From: Pontimonas sp.
GTDB lineage: Bacteria > Actinomycetota > Actinomycetes > Actinomycetales > Microbacteriaceae
Reading direction: 5' to 3'
NCBI GenBank assembly: GCA_023263045.1
Contig: JALQXU010000023.1
Location: 1 to 11,609, forward strand
Length of the DNA: 11,609 nt
Part shown: positions 1-7,437 of the stretch, piece after piece
Numbering within the stretch: position 1 is the first letter of the stretch
Layout: each line of letters begins with the position of its first letter
The notes under the pieces: generated by a model
Told to the model about the DNA's origin: nothing
Seen by the model: only the letters and a program-made list of their open reading frames with translations
Database searches by the model: none
Position numbers and translations under genes: made by a program

Positions 1-2000
1 TCGTCTCGAATTTTTGCCGCAAGTTCAAACTTGAGCTCGGCGGAGGCCTGCATCATCTGATCAGTAAGGGTCGCGATGAGTCCAGAGAGTTCGTCAGGGC
101 CACTCTTGACCAACTCAGTGCGAACGAATCCTTCACCAGCTTTCTCTGGAGCCGACGCGACCAACTTCTCCGTGTCAGCCTTCTCTCTGGCGAGAACGGA
201 GGTGATATCGGCGATCTTTTTTCGGAGCGGTGCGGGATCAATCCCGTTCTCAGCGTTATAGGCGAGCTGCTTCTCTCGACGGCGCTCAGTCTCTTCGATG
301 GCGTGTGCCATCGACTTCGTCACGCTGGAGGCATACATATGCACTTCACCCGAGACATTACGCGCGGCACGCCCGATGGTCTGGATGAGGGAGGTTCCCG
401 AACGCAGGAAGCCCTCCTTGTCGGCATCGAGAATCGCCACGAGTGATACCTCGGGAAGGTCAAGGCCCTCCCTCAGCAGGTTGATACCGACAAGTACGTC
501 GAACACTCCAGCCCGCAGTTCAGTCAGTAGTTCAACTCTCCTCAAGGTGTCGACATCGGAGTGCAGATATCGCACCTTCACCCCGGCGTCATCGAGGTAA
601 TCGGTGAGGTCTTCTGCCATTTTCTTGGTCAAAGTCGTCACCAACACGCGCTCGTCTTTATCGACTCGCAGGCGAATCGATTCGAGCAGGTCATCAATCT
701 GGCCCTCAACAGGTTTCGTCACGATCCGAGGGTCAACGAGCCCCGTCGGTCGAATGATTTGCTCCACAACGCCGTCGGTTAACCCCATCTCATAAGGTCC
801 AGGGGTTGCAGAAAGATAAAGTTTCTGCCCGGTGCGCTCGAGAAACTCATCGAAACGCAGGGGGCGATTGTCCATGGCGCTCGGAAGGCGGAAACCGTGC
901 TCGACGAGCGTGCGTTTGCGGGACGCGTCACCCTCATACATACCTCCAATCTGGGGCACCGTCACGTGAGACTCATCAATGACAGTGAGAAAGTCGTCGG
1001 GGAAGTAGTCGAGAAGACAGTTCGGTGCTTCGCCGGGCGAGCGACCGTCGATATGGCGGGAATAGTTCTCAATACCCGAGCAAAAACCGAGCTGCTCCAT
1101 CATTTCAAGGTCATAGGTGGTGCGCATACGGAGTCGCTGGGCTTCGAGAAGCTTTCCCTGCGACTCCAACTCACCCACCCGTTCCTCCAGCTCTGCTCGA
1201 ATCGTGCCCACTGCACGCTTCATGGTTTCCGGAGACGCTGCATAGTGGGTGGCGGGAAAGACGCTGATAGTTTCTGCCACGGAAAGGGTTTCGCCGGTCA
1301 GGGGATGCAAGTAGCTCAGAGTTTCAATCTCGTCTCCGAACATTTCAATACGGATAGCGAGTTCCTCATAGACCGGAATGATCTCGATAGTGTCCCCGCG
1401 CACCCGGAATGTTCCCCGCTCGAAAGCAATATCGTTTCGCTCGTATTGCATTTGAACGAAGTCCCTGATCAGGTGTTCGCGAGAGATTCGTTGCCCAACC
1501 TGGAGCGGCACCATCGCCTGGAAGTAATCCTCGGGAGCTCCCAGTCCGTAAATGCAGGAGACCGTGGACACCACCACCACATCGCGTCGGCTCAAGAGGG
1601 AGTTCGTAGTGGAGTGGCGGAGTCTCTCCACTTCCGCGTTGATGGAGCTGTCCTTCTCGATGAACGTGTCGGTCTGAGGGACGTACGCTTCGGGTTGGTA
1701 GTAGTCGTAGTAGGACACGAAGTACTCGACTGCGTTATGCGGAAGCATGTCGCGCAACTCGTTGGCGAGCTGGGCCGCCAAGGTCTTGTTATGAGCTAAC
1801 ACGAGGGCGGGACGCTGAAGTCTCTCGATGAGCCAGGCCGTTGTGGCAGATTTACCGGTACCGGTAGCCCCCAGTAAGACCACATCTGACTCCCCGGCAC
1901 GGATTTTGCCTTCCAGTTCGTCCAGTGCTTTGGGCTGATCGCCACTCGGCGTGAACTCAGAGACAACCTCGAAGGGGCGAAACGAGCGTGTGGCTTCCAT
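1..2000 (-). CDS. uvrB: UvrABC system protein B (excinuclease subunit B), C-terminus cut by window edge
   Basis: UvrB is the DNA-damage verifying helicase-like subunit of nucleotide excision repair. It is loaded by UvrA, opens the lesion and recruits UvrC. Translating the minus strand from ATG at 2000 gives an open frame to the window edge, 666 codons with no stop. The order of motifs is canonical: N-terminal SGDQPKAL, Walker A GATGTGKS at residues 44-51, the beta-hairpin region with YYDYYQPEAYVPQTDT, Walker B VIDESH, then LREGLDLPEVS and QTIGRAARN of helicase motifs V and VI. The last visible residues (ELKFELAAKIRD) are the start of the UVR motif that contacts UvrC, so only about 10-25 residues are missing. 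The gene lies 9 bases after coaE and in the same frame as the coaE stop. No Shine-Dalgarno is visible, but TAGGCT lies 6 bases before the ATG, so it may be coupled to coaE or have its own leaderless promoter. Confidence 0.97.
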   Translation of the reverse strand, partial: MEATRSFRPFEVVSEFTPSGDQPKALDELEGKIRAGESDVVLLGATGTGKSATTAWLIERLQRPALVLAHNKTLAAQLANELRDMLPHNAVEYFVSYYDYYQPEAYVPQTDTFIEKDSSINAEVERLRHSTTNSLLSRRDVVVVSTVSCIYGLGAPEDYFQAMVPLQVGQRISREHLIRDFVQMQYERNDIAFERGTFRVRGDTIEIIPVYEELAIRIEMFGDEIETLSYLHPLTGETLSVAETISVFPATHYAASPETMKRAVGTIRAELEERVGELESQGKLLEAQRLRMRTTYDLEMMEQLGFCSGIENYSRHIDGRSPGEAPNCLLDYFPDDFLTVIDESHVTVPQIGGMYEGDASRKRTLVEHGFRLPSAMDNRPLRFDEFLERTGQKLYLSATPGPYEMGLTDGVVEQIIRPTGLVDPRIVTKPVEGQIDDLLESIRLRVDKDERVLVTTLTKKMAEDLTDYLDDAGVKVRYLHSDVDTLRRVELLTELRAGVFDVLVGINLLREGLDLPEVSLVAILDADKEGFLRSGTSLIQTIGRAARNVSGEVHMYASSVTKSMAHAIEETERRREKQLAYNAENGIDPAPLRKKIADITSVLAREKADTEKLVASAPEKAGEGFVRTELVKSGPDELSGLIATLTDQMMQASAELKFELAAKIRD

Positions 2001-2006
2001 ACCGGG

Positions 2007-2012
2007 AGCCTA
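2007..2012 (-). promoter_or_regulatory. Candidate -10 box (TAGGCT) for leaderless uvrB transcript
   Basis: On the minus strand TAGGCT ends 6 bases before the uvrB ATG, which would place the transcription start at the A of the start codon. The hexamer fits the actinobacterial TANNNT -10 pattern and has the same sequence and spacing as those before polA and pdtaR. It contains the TAG stop codon of coaE. No good -35 is seen at 16-18 bases, so the call rests on the -10 and the recurring spacing. Confidence 0.4.
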
Positions 2013-2660
2013 AGACTCGTCTCGGGGGAAATGCCGGGAAAGCTCGCTCAACCGATCAGGCCAATGACTGACGAGTTCCTCGTAGAGCTGGTGCGCTGCG
2101 TGTTTCGTTGAGTCAAGGTCTCCTGAAGCATCCAGTACGACATGCGCGAGTGAGAGCCTTTCTTCGTCGGATACCTGCGCATCCACCCGCTCACGAGCCT
2201 CCGCAGAAGACATTCCCCGGTATTCCATCAGCCGTTGAACACGCATCTCGGCGGGGGCGTGAACAACAATCACAGAATCAAACTCGGAGACCTGTCGCGC
2301 CTCAGCCAGCAGTGGCACCACGTACACAATCACCGTGTTGGGACGCTCCAGCTCAGCCATCGCGAGCGCTTCGTCGTAGAGCTTCTTCACCTGAGGATGA
2401 ACAATGTCGTTGAGAGCAGATCGCGCGACCGCATCGCTGAAAACAATGGTGCCGAGCTTCCCTCTGTCGAGGTGACCTTTCTCATCGAGAACGCCCGGGC
2501 CAAACCGTGCAGCAATTTCCTCCAAGGCCTGAGATCCAGGCTCCACGGCCTGCCGCGCGAGGAGGTCCGCATCAATGATGTGAGGCCCGCGGGATGCCAA
2601 CACCTCGGCGACGGTCGACTTACCCGCCCCGACGCCACCGGTCAGCGCGACAACAGTCAT
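2010..2660 (-). CDS. coaE: Dephospho-CoA kinase
   Basis: CoaE phosphorylates the 3'-hydroxyl of dephospho-CoA with ATP, the last step of coenzyme A synthesis, in the cytoplasm. The chosen start is ATG at 2660, giving 216 residues, because the family begins almost directly with the P-loop strand; here that is TVVALTGGVGAGKST, with P-loop GGVGAGKS at residues 8-15 and the DADLLAR motif at about 30-36. The frame stays open upstream to a GTG at 2690 (226 residues), but neither start has a convincing Shine-Dalgarno, so the start is uncertain. The length matches the single-domain bacterial enzyme; the UPF0157-type C-terminal extension found on the mycobacterial protein is absent. The gene follows rpsA by 69 bases and precedes uvrB by 9, all on one strand, so the three are probably cotranscribed. 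The rpsA-coaE-uvrB neighbourhood is familiar in actinobacteria. Confidence 0.93.
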   Translation of the reverse strand: MTVVALTGGVGAGKSTVAEVLASRGPHIIDADLLARQAVEPGSQALEEIAARFGPGVLDEKGHLDRGKLGTIVFSDAVARSALNDIVHPQVKKLYDEALAMAELERPNTVIVYVVPLLAEARQVSEFDSVIVVHAPAEMRVQRLMEYRGMSSAEARERVDAQVSDEERLSLAHVVLDASGDLDSTKHAAHQLYEELVSHWPDRLSELSRHFPRDES

Positions 2661-2729
2661 CGCGCCAAGCCGGAGAGGCGAACCACGCACGGACCAACCC
2701 CGTGGAGGCCCGCGTTCACGAGGAGGCTC

Positions 2730-4196
2730 TTACTCTTCAGTGCCGACGAGCTTCTCGCGCAGAGCGGAGAGCGCTTCGTCATCGGCCAACGTTCCTGCCT
2801 GCTCATCCTCGACGGCAGCAGGTGCGGGGGCGTCATCTTCGGCTCCGGCTCCCTCGACAGGTTCGATAACAATCGAGGCCATGTGAGCAACCTGGGCTTT
2901 GTGAGCTTCCCAGCGAGCCTGGGCGTCTGCATATTGCTGCTCCCAGACCTTGCGCTGGTCGTCAAAGCCTTCCAGCCATTCCCCTGTCTCGACGTTGAAG
3001 CCCTCGGGGTACGCGTAATTGCCTTTGTCGTCATACTCGGTCGGCATTCCATAGAGCGCGGGGTCGAACTCCGTACCCTCGGGATCCACGCCCTCGTTCG
3101 CCTGCTTAATCGACAACGAAATCCGGCGACGCTCCAGATCAATGTCAATGATCTTGACGAACACCTGGTCCCCGGTGGACACAACCTGCTCAGCCAACTC
3201 GATGTGCTTGTCGGAGAGCTCTGAGATGTGCACTAGCCCCTCGATACCATCCGCGACGCGCACAAACGCACCGAAAGGAACGAGCTTCGTCACAGCACCT
3301 GGTGCAATCTGCCCGATGGCGTGGGTGCGTGCGAAAACCTGCCAGGGGTCTTCTTGGGTGGCCTTCAGCGACAGGGACACACGTTCGCGGTCCATGTCGA
3401 CCTCGAGTACCTCCACCGTGACCTCTTGGCCGACCTCGACAACCTCACTGGCGTGCTCAATGTGCTTCCAGCTGAGCTCGGAGACGTGGACGAGACCATC
3501 GACACCGCCGAGGTCCACGAAGGCACCAAAGTTCACAATCGACGACACGACACCCTTGCGAACCTGGCCCTTGGCGAGGTTCTCGAGGAAGGAGGATCGG
3601 TTCTCGCTCTGGCTAGCCTCAAGGAGCGCGCGACGCGAGAGCACCACGTTGTTGCGGTTCTTGTCGAGCTCCAGAATCTTGGCCTCGACTTCTTGCCCGA
3701 GGTAGGGGGTGAGGTCTCGGACGCGACGCAGTTCAATCAGCGAAGCCGGAAGGAATCCGCGGAGTCCGATATCGACGATCAGGCCACCCTTGACGACCTC
3801 GATCACGGAACCGGTGACCACGCCATCGGTTTCCTTAATCTTTTCTACGTCGCCCCATGCCCGCTCGTATTGAGCGCGCTTCTTGGACAGAATGAGGCGA
3901 CCTTCTTTGTCCTCTTTCTGCAAAACCAACGCTTCAACAGCGTCACCAACAGTGACAATCTCGGTGGGATCGACGTCGTGCTTGATGGAAAGTTCACGTG
4001 AGGGAATGACGCCCTCAGTCTTGTAACCGACGTCGAGGAGAACCTCGTCCCTGTCGATTTTGACGACGGTGCCCTCGATGAGGTCTCCGTCGTTGAAGAA
4101 TTTGAGTGTTTTCTCGACCTCTGCCAAGAAATCATCGGAGTTACCGATGTCGTTGATTGCGATTTGCTTTGGACCGGCTGTCGTCTTAGAAGTCAT
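2730..4196 (-). CDS. rpsA: 30S ribosomal protein S1
   Basis: S1 binds single-stranded mRNA on the 30S subunit and helps initiation on structured or weakly matched leaders. The 488-residue product has four S1/OB-fold repeats at roughly residues 36-106, 122-190, 210-279 and 296-365. The last two show the textbook VNFGAFVDLGGVDGLVHVSEL and VPFGAFVRVADGIEGLVHISEL type cores. After them comes the actinobacterial tail with YGMPTEYDDKGNYAYPEGF, then an acidic Ala/Pro-rich linker and the conserved end ALREKLVG. This four-repeat form with a tail is normal for actinobacteria (the E. coli protein has six repeats). The ATG at 4196 has no Shine-Dalgarno in the preceding 24 bases, and a hairpin lies in the leader (4226-4245). 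This recalls E. coli rpsA, whose SD-less leader is autoregulated by S1; whether that holds here is inference. It is separated from polA by a terminator-like hairpin. Confidence 0.97.
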   Translation of the reverse strand: MTSKTTAGPKQIAINDIGNSDDFLAEVEKTLKFFNDGDLIEGTVVKIDRDEVLLDVGYKTEGVIPSRELSIKHDVDPTEIVTVGDAVEALVLQKEDKEGRLILSKKRAQYERAWGDVEKIKETDGVVTGSVIEVVKGGLIVDIGLRGFLPASLIELRRVRDLTPYLGQEVEAKILELDKNRNNVVLSRRALLEASQSENRSSFLENLAKGQVRKGVVSSIVNFGAFVDLGGVDGLVHVSELSWKHIEHASEVVEVGQEVTVEVLEVDMDRERVSLSLKATQEDPWQVFARTHAIGQIAPGAVTKLVPFGAFVRVADGIEGLVHISELSDKHIELAEQVVSTGDQVFVKIIDIDLERRRISLSIKQANEGVDPEGTEFDPALYGMPTEYDDKGNYAYPEGFNVETGEWLEGFDDQRKVWEQQYADAQARWEAHKAQVAHMASIVIEPVEGAGAEDDAPAPAAVEDEQAGTLADDEALSALREKLVGTEE

Positions 4197-4225
4197 GTAG
4201 GTACGGACAATGGTTTTCTACTCGG

Positions 4226-4245
4226 GCACTCCGCAAGCGGAATGC
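4226..4245 (-). other. Hairpin in the rpsA leader
   Basis: On the minus strand GCA-T-TCCGC and GCGGA-G-TGC face each other: a 3-bp stem, one mismatch, then up to 5 bp closed by a tight 2-4 base loop. It ends 30 bases before the rpsA ATG and is not followed by a T-run, so it does not look like a terminator. It may contribute to the folded, SD-less initiation region of rpsA. Short hairpins like this also arise by chance. Confidence 0.35.
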
Positions 4246-4255
4246 AGGTGGACAC

Positions 4256-4278
4256 AATAAATCGCCCCTTTTGGGCGA
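4256..4278 (-). terminator. Rho-independent terminator-like hairpin after polA
   Basis: On the minus strand TCGCCC and GGGCGA form a perfect 6-bp GC-rich stem around the loop AAAAG, followed directly by TTTATT. It lies about 40 bases after the polA stop and 60 before the rpsA start, so it probably ends most polA transcripts and separates polA from rpsA. The T-tract is short and interrupted, so termination may be partial. Confidence 0.6.
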
Positions 4279-4315
4279 CCCCCCAGTGTATCCGGGCTGT
4301 CCGTGATTCCACAAC

Positions 4316-6964
4316 CTAATGTGCAGCAGCGTCCCAGTTGGGTCCAAAACCTACCTGAACGTCGAGAGGAACAAGGAGCTTTGCAGCACCAGCCATCTTG
4401 GTGACGACGAGCTCCTCCAGTTCAGCTTGTTCACCCTTCATCACTTCGAAAACCAACTCGTCATGGACCTGCAAAACCATTCGGGAGCGAAGATCCGATT
4501 GTGTTAGGTGCTGGGCAATATCCCGCATAGCAATCTTGATGATGTCGGCTGCCGTTCCTTGGATGGGAGCGTTCAGGGCTTGACGCTCCGCTGCTTCGCG
4601 CACGATGCGATTCGGCGAACTGAGGTCTGGAAACGGTCGCCTACGTCCAAAAAGGGTCTCCGTGAAGCCATCTTGCTTAGCCTTCTCCACGACCGTCCTC
4701 AGGTAGTTACGAACATTCCCGAAACGCCGAAAGTACTCGGTCATGAGTTCCTTCGCTTCGCTGGGACTGATGCCTAGCTGCTGAGCCAGGCCATAGGCCG
4801 AGAGACCATAAGCAAGCCCGTAACTCATCGCCTTGACTTTGGTTCTCATAAGTGGAGTGACGTCATCAGGCGCGACATCGAATATCCGAGCTCCCACAAA
4901 TCGATGGAGGTCTTCCCCACCCTGGAAAGCCTCGATTAGGCCGGAGTCTTCGGACAGATGGGCCATGATCCGCATCTCAATCTGGGAATAATCAGCGGTC
5001 AGGAGCCCTTCCGCGTCAGGTGACGCGATAAAAGTTGACCTAATCTGTGCTCCCACATCAGTTCGGACGGGAATGTTCTGCAGATTCGGGTCCGAAGAGG
5101 ACAGGCGTCCGGTACTGGTTCCCGTCTGATCGAATGTCGTGTGAATCCGGCCGTCTTGGGCCACGGAGGCGATGAGACCCTCCACAATTTGATGCAATTT
5201 CGTGCTGTCGCGGTGGGCCAAAAGGGAATCGAGGAACGGGTGGGGGTTGGATACCTGAAGTTCCTGAAGCGCTTTGGCATCCGTGGTGTACCCCGTCTTC
5301 GTGGCTCGGGTCTTGGGCATGTTCAGTTCCTCAAAAAGGACTGTCTGCAGTTGCTTGGGTGAACCCAAGTTGACTTCGTGCCCGATGGCAGCGAACGCCT
5401 CCTGTTGATGCTTCGCACTGATGGTGGCCAACTCGTCGCTAATGGCCACCAACTTTTCTCGGTCGCTGCCGATACCGAGCGTTTCCATGTCTGCGAGGAC
5501 CGACACAAGCGGAATCTCGATGTTGCGCAGAACCTGTGACGCGCCTTCGGTGAGTTTTTCGCTTATCCGCAGCCACAGTGCTCTGACTATCCATGCCTCC
5601 GCCCCGACAGGAAGGGCGTTGTGTTCGGGAACGAGCTGATCCGGATCGGGCTCAGGGATGTCGATGCCGAGCAGGTCAGAGGAAAGTGCTCCCATCCCCT
5701 GAGGCTTTCCTGAGGGGTTGAGTACCCAAGAGCCCACACGAATGTCCCCCGTGAGCGAGATGCTTCGAAGAGAGGCATCCGCATTCTTGAGGAGTTCTTT
5801 GCCATCGAAGCAGACCCAGCCCGCCTCGTGGCTTGCCAGCGCAGAAACCAACGGCAGATGGTCCTGACTCCCCTCAATCCACGGCACACGAATCGCATCG
5901 CTCGATGAAGCGATCCCGACCTCGTGAATACCCTCCGACCCCCTGACCGCTAGGCCCAGTTGCTCGTTCTCGTGGCGCTCAATCCACGCGTGAAGCTCCT
6001 CATCGACGAGAGTTCGCTCTGAGGGAATCTCCACCGAAGAGACCGGTTCGTTCCCCTGTTGGGGAGCGTCTTCCGTGTCTGCGCCGGCTAGTTCGAGAAC
6101 CCGAGACTTTAGGGTCTTGAACCCCAACTTGGAAAACACTTCTTGAACGGCGATCGGGTCAATCACTCCACGTTGAAGGTCGTCGAGGGTGACATCGAGG
6201 TCGATATCGGTGAGCAATCTGTTGAGCTCACGATTGCGCACAGCCCTCTCTCGCTGGTCTCTCAGATTTTGGCCCACTACTCCCCCAATGTCCTCGGCAT
6301 TCTCCAGGACAGCATCGAGGGACCCGTACTGGGTAATCCACTTAACCGCGGTCTTCTCCCCCACCTTGTCGATGCCGACCAAGTTGTCACTGGTCTCCCC
6401 GACCAATGCGGCAATGTCGGGGTATTTATGGGGTGGGATCCCGTATCGCTCCTCGACCGCCTCTGGTGTGTAGCGTTTGAGCTCGGCCACTCCCCGCGCG
6501 CTTGGATAAAGCACAGTGACGCGGTCGGTCACGAGTTGAAAAGTGTCGCGATCTCCCGAGACGACGAGAACGTCAAAACCCTGTTCGCCACCCTGATGGG
6601 CGAGCGTGGCGAGAATGTCATCCGCTTCGTAATCCTCTTTGGTGAGCGTCACCACACCCATAGCCGCAAGAGCCTCCTGCAGCAAGGGAACTTGACCGAT
6701 GAATTCTGACGGTGTTTCCCCCCGGGTCGCCTTGTATTCGGGATAAATCCGAGTCCTGAACGAGAAGCGCGAAATGTCAAACGCGACAGCCACGTGGGTC
6801 GGGTTCTCCTTTTTCAACAGTCCGAGGAACATCGAAATGAAACCGTGGATGGCGTTCGTGTGCTGACCATCGGGAGAGACAAAACTGTCAACAGGGAGCG
6901 CGTAAAAAGCCCTGAATGCCAGCGAGTGACCGTCAATCACCATCAAGGTAGGCTTGTCACTCAC
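4316..6964 (-). CDS. polA: DNA polymerase I
   Basis: PolA fills gaps and removes RNA primers and damaged strands. The product is 882 residues from GTG at 6964. The N-terminal 5'-nuclease domain is intact, with metal-ligand acidic residues visible at D11, D63, E113, D115, D116, D138, D140 and D193 and the helix-hairpin-helix VGEKTA near 201-206. The middle 3'-5' exonuclease fold (about 310-460) lacks the DEDD catalytic residues: the DTE position reads LGLAVRGS at 336-343. The polymerase domain has motif A DYSQIE from D658, motif B with K711 and Y715, and motif C VHDE at 833-836. Tyr at 715 replaces the Phe762 of E. coli. This resembles mycobacterial PolA. No proper Shine-Dalgarno precedes GTG, but TAGGCT sits 6 bases upstream, suggesting a leaderless mRNA. 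An internal ATG at codon 8 is a less likely start because it would leave the first strand too short. The gene is divergent from the thioesterase, 41 bases away. Confidence 0.98.
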   Translation of the reverse strand: MSDKPTLMVIDGHSLAFRAFYALPVDSFVSPDGQHTNAIHGFISMFLGLLKKENPTHVAVAFDISRFSFRTRIYPEYKATRGETPSEFIGQVPLLQEALAAMGVVTLTKEDYEADDILATLAHQGGEQGFDVLVVSGDRDTFQLVTDRVTVLYPSARGVAELKRYTPEAVEERYGIPPHKYPDIAALVGETSDNLVGIDKVGEKTAVKWITQYGSLDAVLENAEDIGGVVGQNLRDQRERAVRNRELNRLLTDIDLDVTLDDLQRGVIDPIAVQEVFSKLGFKTLKSRVLELAGADTEDAPQQGNEPVSSVEIPSERTLVDEELHAWIERHENEQLGLAVRGSEGIHEVGIASSSDAIRVPWIEGSQDHLPLVSALASHEAGWVCFDGKELLKNADASLRSISLTGDIRVGSWVLNPSGKPQGMGALSSDLLGIDIPEPDPDQLVPEHNALPVGAEAWIVRALWLRISEKLTEGASQVLRNIEIPLVSVLADMETLGIGSDREKLVAISDELATISAKHQQEAFAAIGHEVNLGSPKQLQTVLFEELNMPKTRATKTGYTTDAKALQELQVSNPHPFLDSLLAHRDSTKLHQIVEGLIASVAQDGRIHTTFDQTGTSTGRLSSSDPNLQNIPVRTDVGAQIRSTFIASPDAEGLLTADYSQIEMRIMAHLSEDSGLIEAFQGGEDLHRFVGARIFDVAPDDVTPLMRTKVKAMSYGLAYGLSAYGLAQQLGISPSEAKELMTEYFRRFGNVRNYLRTVVEKAKQDGFTETLFGRRRPFPDLSSPNRIVREAAERQALNAPIQGTAADIIKIAMRDIAQHLTQSDLRSRMVLQVHDELVFEVMKGEQAELEELVVTKMAGAAKLLVPLDVQVGFGPNWDAAAH
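6926..6954 (+). promoter_or_regulatory. Candidate promoter of the thioesterase gene
   Basis: GTGACC at 6926-6931 (5 of 6 to TTGACC) is followed after exactly 17 bases by TAGGCT at 6949-6954. This predicts a transcription start near 6961 and a leader of about 45 bases that carries the Shine-Dalgarno at 6996-7001. The promoter lies inside the first codons of polA, so its start and the predicted polA start (6964, other strand) would lie within a few bases of each other. Confidence 0.5.
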
Positions 6965-6970
6965 AGCCTC

Positions 6971-6976
6971 AGCCTA
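6971..6976 (-). promoter_or_regulatory. Candidate -10 box (TAGGCT) for leaderless polA transcript
   Basis: Minus-strand TAGGCT ends 6 bases before the GTG start of polA, placing +1 at the start codon. It fits the actinobacterial TANNNT pattern and has the same sequence and spacing as at pdtaR and uvrB. The only SD-like sequence, GAGG, is just 2 bases from GTG, too close to work well, which favours leaderless initiation. No clear -35 hexamer is visible. Confidence 0.45.
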
Positions 6977-6995
6977 CAAGTCGGCAACCGTGTCT

Positions 6996-7001
6996 AGGAG
7001 A
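6996..7001 (+). promoter_or_regulatory. Shine-Dalgarno fixing the thioesterase start
   Basis: AGGAGA lies 4 bases before ATG at 7006 and supports that start over the in-frame ATG at 7027 (codon 8), which has no comparable site. Confidence 0.7.
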
Positions 7002-7005
7002 GACG

Positions 7006-7437
7006 ATGATCGAATTCCCCGAAGGTATGGACCCGGAGCTGGTCAAGCGTCTCATCGAGACCGAAGGTGGCGAACTGGCCCGAAAAATGGGGATTCAGCT
7101 CGTATCCCTGGGAGCAGAACTTTCGGTGGCCAGAATGCCGGTCGAAGGTAACCGTCAGGTGGTGGGGCTCCTTCATGGAGGTGCCCACGTGGTGTTGGCG
7201 GAATCTCTGGGATCGATGTCATCGGCTATTCATGCTGGGCCCGACAAGATTGCGGTCGGCATCGAGATCAACGCGACGCACTCCCTCTCCGTCACCGAGG
7301 GGATGGTCGAAGCCACGTGTGAGGCGCTCGTTTTGGGCCGGACACTGGCCACACACCAAATCACCATCCGCGACGAAGAGGGACGGCGTCTCTCGACTGT
7401 GCGAATGACGAACTACATCAAAGACCGTCCGGCTTAG
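7006..7437 (+). CDS. Hotdog-fold thioesterase, PaaI/YdiI (MenI-like) family
   Basis: This 143-residue protein has the size and layout of a single hotdog-fold acyl-CoA thioesterase. The central motif GLLHGGAHVVLAESLGS (residues 54-70) has the family's HGG at 57-59 and the expected catalytic carboxylate at E66. The following GIEINATHSLSVTEG and the C-terminal end match the pattern of E. coli YdiI (MenI), which hydrolyses 1,4-dihydroxy-2-naphthoyl-CoA in menaquinone synthesis, as I recall that sequence. A DHNA-CoA role is therefore plausible for a menaquinone-using actinobacterium, but related enzymes accept aromatic or aryl-carrier substrates and no men gene is nearby. No signal peptide or membrane segment is present, so it acts in the cytoplasm. 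It is the only protein gene on the plus strand, has its own promoter and Shine-Dalgarno, and its stop overlaps that of pdtaR. Confidence 0.88.
   Translation: MIEFPEGMDPELVKRLIETEGGELARKMGIQLVSLGAELSVARMPVEGNRQVVGLLHGGAHVVLAESLGSMSSAIHAGPDKIAVGIEINATHSLSVTEGMVEATCEALVLGRTLATHQITIRDEEGRRLSTVRMTNYIKDRPA

Noticed and set aside
1..300. Possible frameshift or truncation of uvrB near the left edge
   Set aside because: The frame from ATG 2000 continues without a stop to base 1 and ends within the expected UVR motif; the gene is simply cut by the window.
897..1799. Plus-strand open frame of 300 codons within uvrB
   Set aside because: It is antisense to the UvrB helicase core, with no domain and no ribosome site. 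uvrB itself is intact here.
2001..2060. LexA/SOS box upstream of uvrB
   Set aside because: No sequence close to the actinobacterial TCGAAC-N4-GTTCGA pattern was found before uvrB.
2235..3224. Plus-strand open frame of 329 codons across coaE and rpsA
   Set aside because: It runs antisense over two well-supported genes and the gap between them; it has no family features.
4197..4315. A small gene or riboswitch in the largest gap
   Set aside because: No credible start with a ribosome site and no known riboswitch core was seen; the gap is explained by a terminator and the rpsA leader.
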